Below the pieces are notes generated by a model that searched no databases, had not been told where the DNA came from, and was given only the letters and a program-made list of their open reading frames with translations. Source: Formicarius rufipectus (lineage: Eukaryota > Chordata > Aves > Passeriformes > Formicariidae). From it: a DNA stretch of 64,000 nucleotides. Made by a program: the position numbers and the translations under genes. Numbering within the stretch: the stretch's first letter is position 1; each line of letters starts with the position of its first letter. Of this stretch, positions 60,301 to 64,000 are shown one piece after another. The stretch spans positions 1 through 64,000 of the forward strand of contig VXAU01003751.1 in assembly GCA_013399695.1 (NCBI GenBank), in the 5' to 3' direction.

Positions 60301-63300
60301 ACTGTTTTCCTGCACCCTGGCCACGAAGCCTGTGAGAGGTATCTGTGGAGTCAACTGAGGCATAGGGGGAGGGGGTGGAGCAATAGAAACTGGTAGCAAC
60401 ACACACACCATATTGGGGAAAGTCAGACAAAGGAAAAGGAAAAAAAAAAANAGCCATCAGTAACCAGGACCACAAAACAAAGTATGTGAAGAACAACAAG
60501 AACACACACACGAGAACCTTCTTCAAGCTTGTGTTTCCAACACGGCTGAATTCATGGCTAGCCAATCGAGGATAAAAAAGGAAAGCAAGCCTGTGTTTAG
60601 CTGAGTGCAGGCTGAGTGGCTGGAAGCTCACAGGGTATGTGTGCGAAGGTTCTTGCTCTTTCATACATTTTGTGTGCTTCACCTGGGAAGCACATAAAAC
60701 AGCTTTTGCCTTGCTGCTAAATAAAGATTACTCAGATTTAGTAGTTATCTTTGCAAAGTGTGCTACCAGAAGCAGGGGTGATATTTAACATGATTCTGGA
60801 CTCCTCCTCTAAAACAGAAGTAACATGCTGCATCAAGTGCAGAAAGCAGCACCGACACAGAGCAAGGACAATGACTTTGCAATAACAGTGTTCCAACATC
60901 AATACTTCACATTCACACAGAGAGCACATCTCATTATTTTGTTTTGGTGGGATGGGGGCAATGGGTCAGCTTACTATGCTTTTGGTTTTCACAGAAAAAG
61001 GGACTTTTTTACTTGCTGGTAGAAAACACAGTCAGGTTTAGAGCAGAATGGAGTTCTACTATGTCTTCGGTGGTTACAGGGCACTCAGCAACCTAAAAGG
61101 CTGGCAAAGGCTTCGACAGCTGCAAGTGGCTACACAAGTGCACAGAGCACCCCAGGAAGCACTTGCACCTGCACATGCACATATTGGTGAGCAATGAGAC
61201 ATGTGATAGACAGCACCAGTGCTGAGAGATGCTGTGCTGACAGTCCAGATGGTTAACTCTTCCCTGCACAGGTAGGAAAGAGGAACGGGAGCAACAGGGC
61301 AAGCCACTCATCCTCTGGCAGGATGCCTCCCCATGAAGTGCAGAGAATGAAAAACACAAAACCCCACCCAGAAACCAACAACACTTCAACTAATTTGTTT
61401 GTACTATGTCCCTTCTCAGGGGGATTTCTCTTGCAGTGAAGCAGAGAAATTCCTGAGAAGGTGGGAATTCAGCAGGGTAATCCAGTTGGAACCAAATTTG
61501 AAAGAGGTTCTGTACTTCCAAGTAAGCAACAGTTTTAAATAAAGCCATAACTAAGATTAATGTTTGATGAATTAAAATGAAGCATTTAGTTCATTACAAA
61601 ACCAATAATCAAATAAACTGTGTGGTATGATTGATAAAAGAGGGAAAACAAACAGTGTCTCACAAAATTAAAGTAAACATCTAAGAAAAAAGTGTGTTTG
61701 TTAGCATGAAAAGCAAAACCTTAAGGAAACATGGGACTGGGATTTAATGTCAAGACAGTAGCATTAAAAAAAATAATCACCAGTTACAGAAACAGAGGAA
61801 AACAGTTTCAAATAGAAAAACACACCCATCAAAATACTGTTTAAAAAATGTTATCAGTATTTTGAAAATACCAGAGAGGCTAGAATAAGAAACAGCACCT
61901 GCATTTGAGCAAAAAATTGCTTTGGACAAATGTAAACATTCAGAAGCAGTGGTATGCATAGCATTTAAGACAACTGAACTATTCCCAGAAGTAAACCCCT
62001 GTTTATTCAATAGAACACAACTGTTCAAGTAGGAGGGAGTTTCTGTTATTATGGTGAATTAATTTAGAGGAACAAGAGGGTGGAGGAAAATAAAGGGCTA
62101 GTATGGGTGAGAGTGAGCTGGAGGAAAATCAGGATCAGAAAAAAAGAAAAAATAGGTACTGTATCTGCTTACAAAAGTGCTTTCTGATAAATTCAATACT
62201 TCTAAACCACTCAGAAAACTCTTCATTTCAGTCTCTCAAATATTTTATCTGCAAGTAAGTACACAACAGCAAACACTGGTCTAAAGAGATCTTTGACCCA
62301 AACATCAAAATTTCTTTTTAAAAGAAAAATCCCTCTGAAGTTTAAAGAGTTGGCATGCTGAGCACTACCAGCAGAAACCATTAGACAATTATCACTCCTC
62401 TATGTGTATTTAATAAAAATTCATAGAAACAACACAGAAGTTTCTTGAAAAAGCCTTCCACCAACACTCAAGCAGCTCCTTATTTTGCACACCTTTCTGC
62501 AACAAACGTTGTTTGCCCTGTTGGGTAGGTAGGCAGGAGGCTGCTGACTAAAATCTGCTCACTTTTCCATGGCACCCATCCCTTCCCTCATTCATTTCCT
62601 TTTATACTCCTACTAGTGCGAAAGCACAGAGGAGTCATCAGCTAAAAGAACGACAGACAGACCACAAACTTAAAACTAAGAACAAAGGAGAAACTTAGTA
62701 TCAGGAAAGGATTTAGGAAAGAGACAGAGACAGAGTAATGGGAACATAAGCACTATGCTCTGACAGTACTCTCTTGCCACTAGCCCAGTAGTGGGGGGAC
62801 TGTACTACTAAACTGTATTAGGTCTCCTGCAAAAAAACTCTGGGTTTAGTTTGTGTTCTCCAAGCACACCTGAAATGCCAAGTATAATGTGCCTATAATT
62901 AGACAGGCAATCATAATAATTTCTTGTCATGAGTAAGAGCAAACAAGTCAGAGGGGAAAACAGTATAATTGCACATACTGCAATCATTGTACAACTTCAA
63001 TATGGTTTTTCTTGTTTGTTTTTCCTTCTATTTTAGGAAAGAAAGTAATAATCTCATTGATGCTCTTCATAAATTAATTAAAATGCCATGCATGCTTTTA
63101 CAATAATTTTGCTCAAAACAGTTTGTGATTTTAGAGCTCAGCAGCTTACTTGAATTTTGAGAATAAAGAGGCCCGCCATTAACATGAGGTTGAGCAGAAA
63201 ATGGGGCAGTCACAGAAGGATTCCGTCTGTATCCACCAGAAGATGCTGAAGAAGTGGTAGAGTTGTGTCGCGAGATTTGCCTGGTCATTGTGCCATACTG

Positions 63301-63326
63301 GGAACCAGGAGCTGAACCAGGAGCAG
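54144..63326 (-). CDS. ABI1: ABI1 (Abl interactor 1), last four coding exons
   Basis: C-terminal part of the WAVE regulatory complex adaptor that links Rac signalling and Abl kinases to Arp2/3 actin assembly at the leading edge. Four exons on the minus strand (63326-63150, 60389-60303, 56120-55935, 54319-54144) join in phase (each internal junction splits a codon after its first base). In order: a serine/threonine-rich segment (MTRQISRHNSTTSS); a proline stretch (IAPPPPPMPQL); two more polyproline runs around MPMFDDSPPPP, then [13 protein letters not shown]; and a C-terminal SH3 domain starting VVAIYDYTKDKDDELSF, with the ALYDY-like motif, GWYEG and FPGNYV. It ends HYAD then TAA. The N-terminal coiled coil and homeodomain-homologous region are beyond the window. 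Convergent with PDSS1. Confidence 0.96.
54320..55934 (-). other. ABI1: ABI1 intron before the SH3 exon
   Basis: About 1.6 kb. An A-rich motif sits at 54671-54720. No exon or repeat family recognised; plus-strand open frames in 54726-55463 look like chance. Confidence 0.75.
55935..56120 (-). CDS. ABI1: ABI1 proline-rich exon
   Basis: 186 nt. It reads ADSPTPPPPPPPDEMPMFDD then [20 protein letters not shown] and ends PKNYIEK. Length divisible by three and the same phase at both ends. Acceptor TTTCTAG, donor G|GTAAGA. Confidence 0.96.
56121..60302 (-). other. ABI1: ABI1 intron
   Basis: About 4.2 kb, with an (AAAC)n microsatellite at 57951-57980. No exon or repeat family recognised. Confidence 0.75.
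57951..57980. repeat. (AAAC)n microsatellite
   Basis: About seven AAAC units in an ABI1 intron. Confidence 0.9.
60303..60389 (-). CDS. ABI1: ABI1 proline-rich exon (87 nt)
   Basis: It reads SIAPPPPPMPQLTPQIPLTG then FVARVQEN. Length divisible by three, phase 1 to phase 1. Acceptor GCTACCAG after a GT-rich stretch, donor A|GTAAGT. Confidence 0.95.
60390..63149 (-). other. ABI1: ABI1 intron
   Basis: About 2.8 kb. A single N at 60451 interrupts a poly-A tract. No exon or repeat family recognised. The cysteine-rich minus-strand frame at 61074-61389 is not supported. Confidence 0.75.
60451..60451. other. Single ambiguous base (N)
   Basis: One N directly after a run of ten A, probably a homopolymer-length ambiguity. 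Confidence 0.9.
63150..63326 (-). CDS. ABI1: ABI1 Ser/Thr-rich exon
   Basis: 177 nt. It reads APGSAPGSQYGTMTRQISRH, then NSTTSSASSGGYRRNPSVTA, and ends PLYSQNS. Length divisible by three, same phase at both ends. Acceptor GCTTTTCAG, donor GTAAGC. Confidence 0.96.
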
Positions 63327-64000
63327 CTGAAAAGCATTAGCCAGAGGAACCAAGGAAAAGACTTAAGCAGAACATTACTTGTGACAGAATGCAGAAAACA
63401 GAAAAAGTCCAGAACATGGGAAATACTTGATTACAGTTCCCCAATAATTTAAGGTCAGTAACAGGAGATTAACAGAAAAACAAATATCGCTGTTACAATC
63501 AATATTGAGAAAAAACACACAGGACATAAACCAACACTCATAAAGGGCATTGAGAAATGCTCAGAACTACTCTGAGACACTGGATTGGACTGAAAAATTG
63601 AATCAGCTTTCAACTCCTAAGTGTATCATAATTATACAACACCCTTTATTAAAAAGCATACCAGAAAAAAAAACCCAAACAAAAACAAAACCAAACAAAC
63701 AAACAAAAAAAAACAAACAAACAAACAAAAAAAAAAATAAAAAACACCTTGTCTGGCCCAAAACAAACGTTTTCCATCGTGAACGCAAAGTTCTCACCAA
63801 TTTAATATACAATGACACTCTAACAAAACAATAAAATAAATGTCATGAGTTTCAGACACTTGGCACATTTATCAATCATATTTGCTAGTTGTGCTTTCAT
63901 ATTGATGGAATTTGCACTAACAAATCAGAATGACCAATGCCAGCTGACAAAGATATGCCACCCATTTTTCAGGATAAACACCCATATTTACCTTCTACCT
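63327..64000 (-). other. ABI1: ABI1 intron (partial)
   Basis: Intron running off the window, with an A/AAAC-rich tract at 63665-63746. No exon seen before the window ends. Confidence 0.75.
63665..63746. repeat. A-rich / (AAAC)n tract
   Basis: Begins with nine A then CCCAAAC, continues as interrupted AAAC units and ends in a poly-A stretch. Confidence 0.9.

Noticed and set aside
61074..61389. Cysteine-rich open frames on the minus strand in an ABI1 intron
   Set aside because: They look peptide-like by composition, but have no signal peptide, family match, promoter or splice evidence, and the two frames overlap each other.
1..64000. Bacterial-type systems, CRISPR arrays, tRNA or rRNA genes
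   Set aside because: I looked for direct-repeat/spacer patterns, operon-like gene packing and recognisable RNA genes and found none. The window is ordinary animal nuclear DNA with spliced genes.

Overview
The window looks like bird nuclear DNA. It carries CR1 LINE fragments with the typical avian 3' end, two LTRs of a type I know from bird genomes, short introns, and the conserved gene order APBB1IP - (SelO-like) - PDSS1 - ABI1. The human equivalent is 10p12.1 and the chicken equivalent is, I believe, on chromosome 2. There are no bacterial-style operons, CRISPR arrays or RNA genes that I can recognise. Nearly all the coding sequence is in short exons, which I assembled by hand from splice sites, reading phase and recognised protein families.

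Layout. (1) 1-4020, plus strand: the last intron, terminal coding exon and 3' UTR of APBB1IP (RIAM), a Rap1 effector that acts on integrins and actin. (2) 8337-29556, minus strand: a complete 19-exon gene for a SelO/YdiU-family protein adenylyltransferase (AMPylase), 566 predicted residues, with every exon junction in phase. It is not the canonical mitochondrial selenoprotein O. It has cysteine where that protein has selenocysteine, three residues from the end, and its N-terminus looks like a secretory signal peptide. (3) 29753-52206, plus strand: complete PDSS1, the catalytic subunit of decaprenyl/solanesyl diphosphate synthase in coenzyme Q synthesis, ten exons and about 395 residues. (4) 54144-63326, minus strand: the last four coding exons of ABI1, a WAVE-complex adaptor, covering the proline-rich linker and the C-terminal SH3 domain. 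The rest of ABI1 lies beyond 64000.

How the parts relate. The SelO-like gene and PDSS1 are head to head with about 150-200 bp between start codons inside one CpG island, so they very probably share a bidirectional promoter. APBB1IP and the SelO-like gene are tail to tail, and so are PDSS1 and ABI1. APBB1IP and ABI1 are both actin/adhesion regulators at the two ends of the window.

Repeats: four CR1 fragments, all in plus orientation; two related ERV LTRs in opposite orientations, both inside SelO-like introns; a 47-bp GC-rich minisatellite; several A-rich and TA tracts; one 33-base gap of N and one single N.
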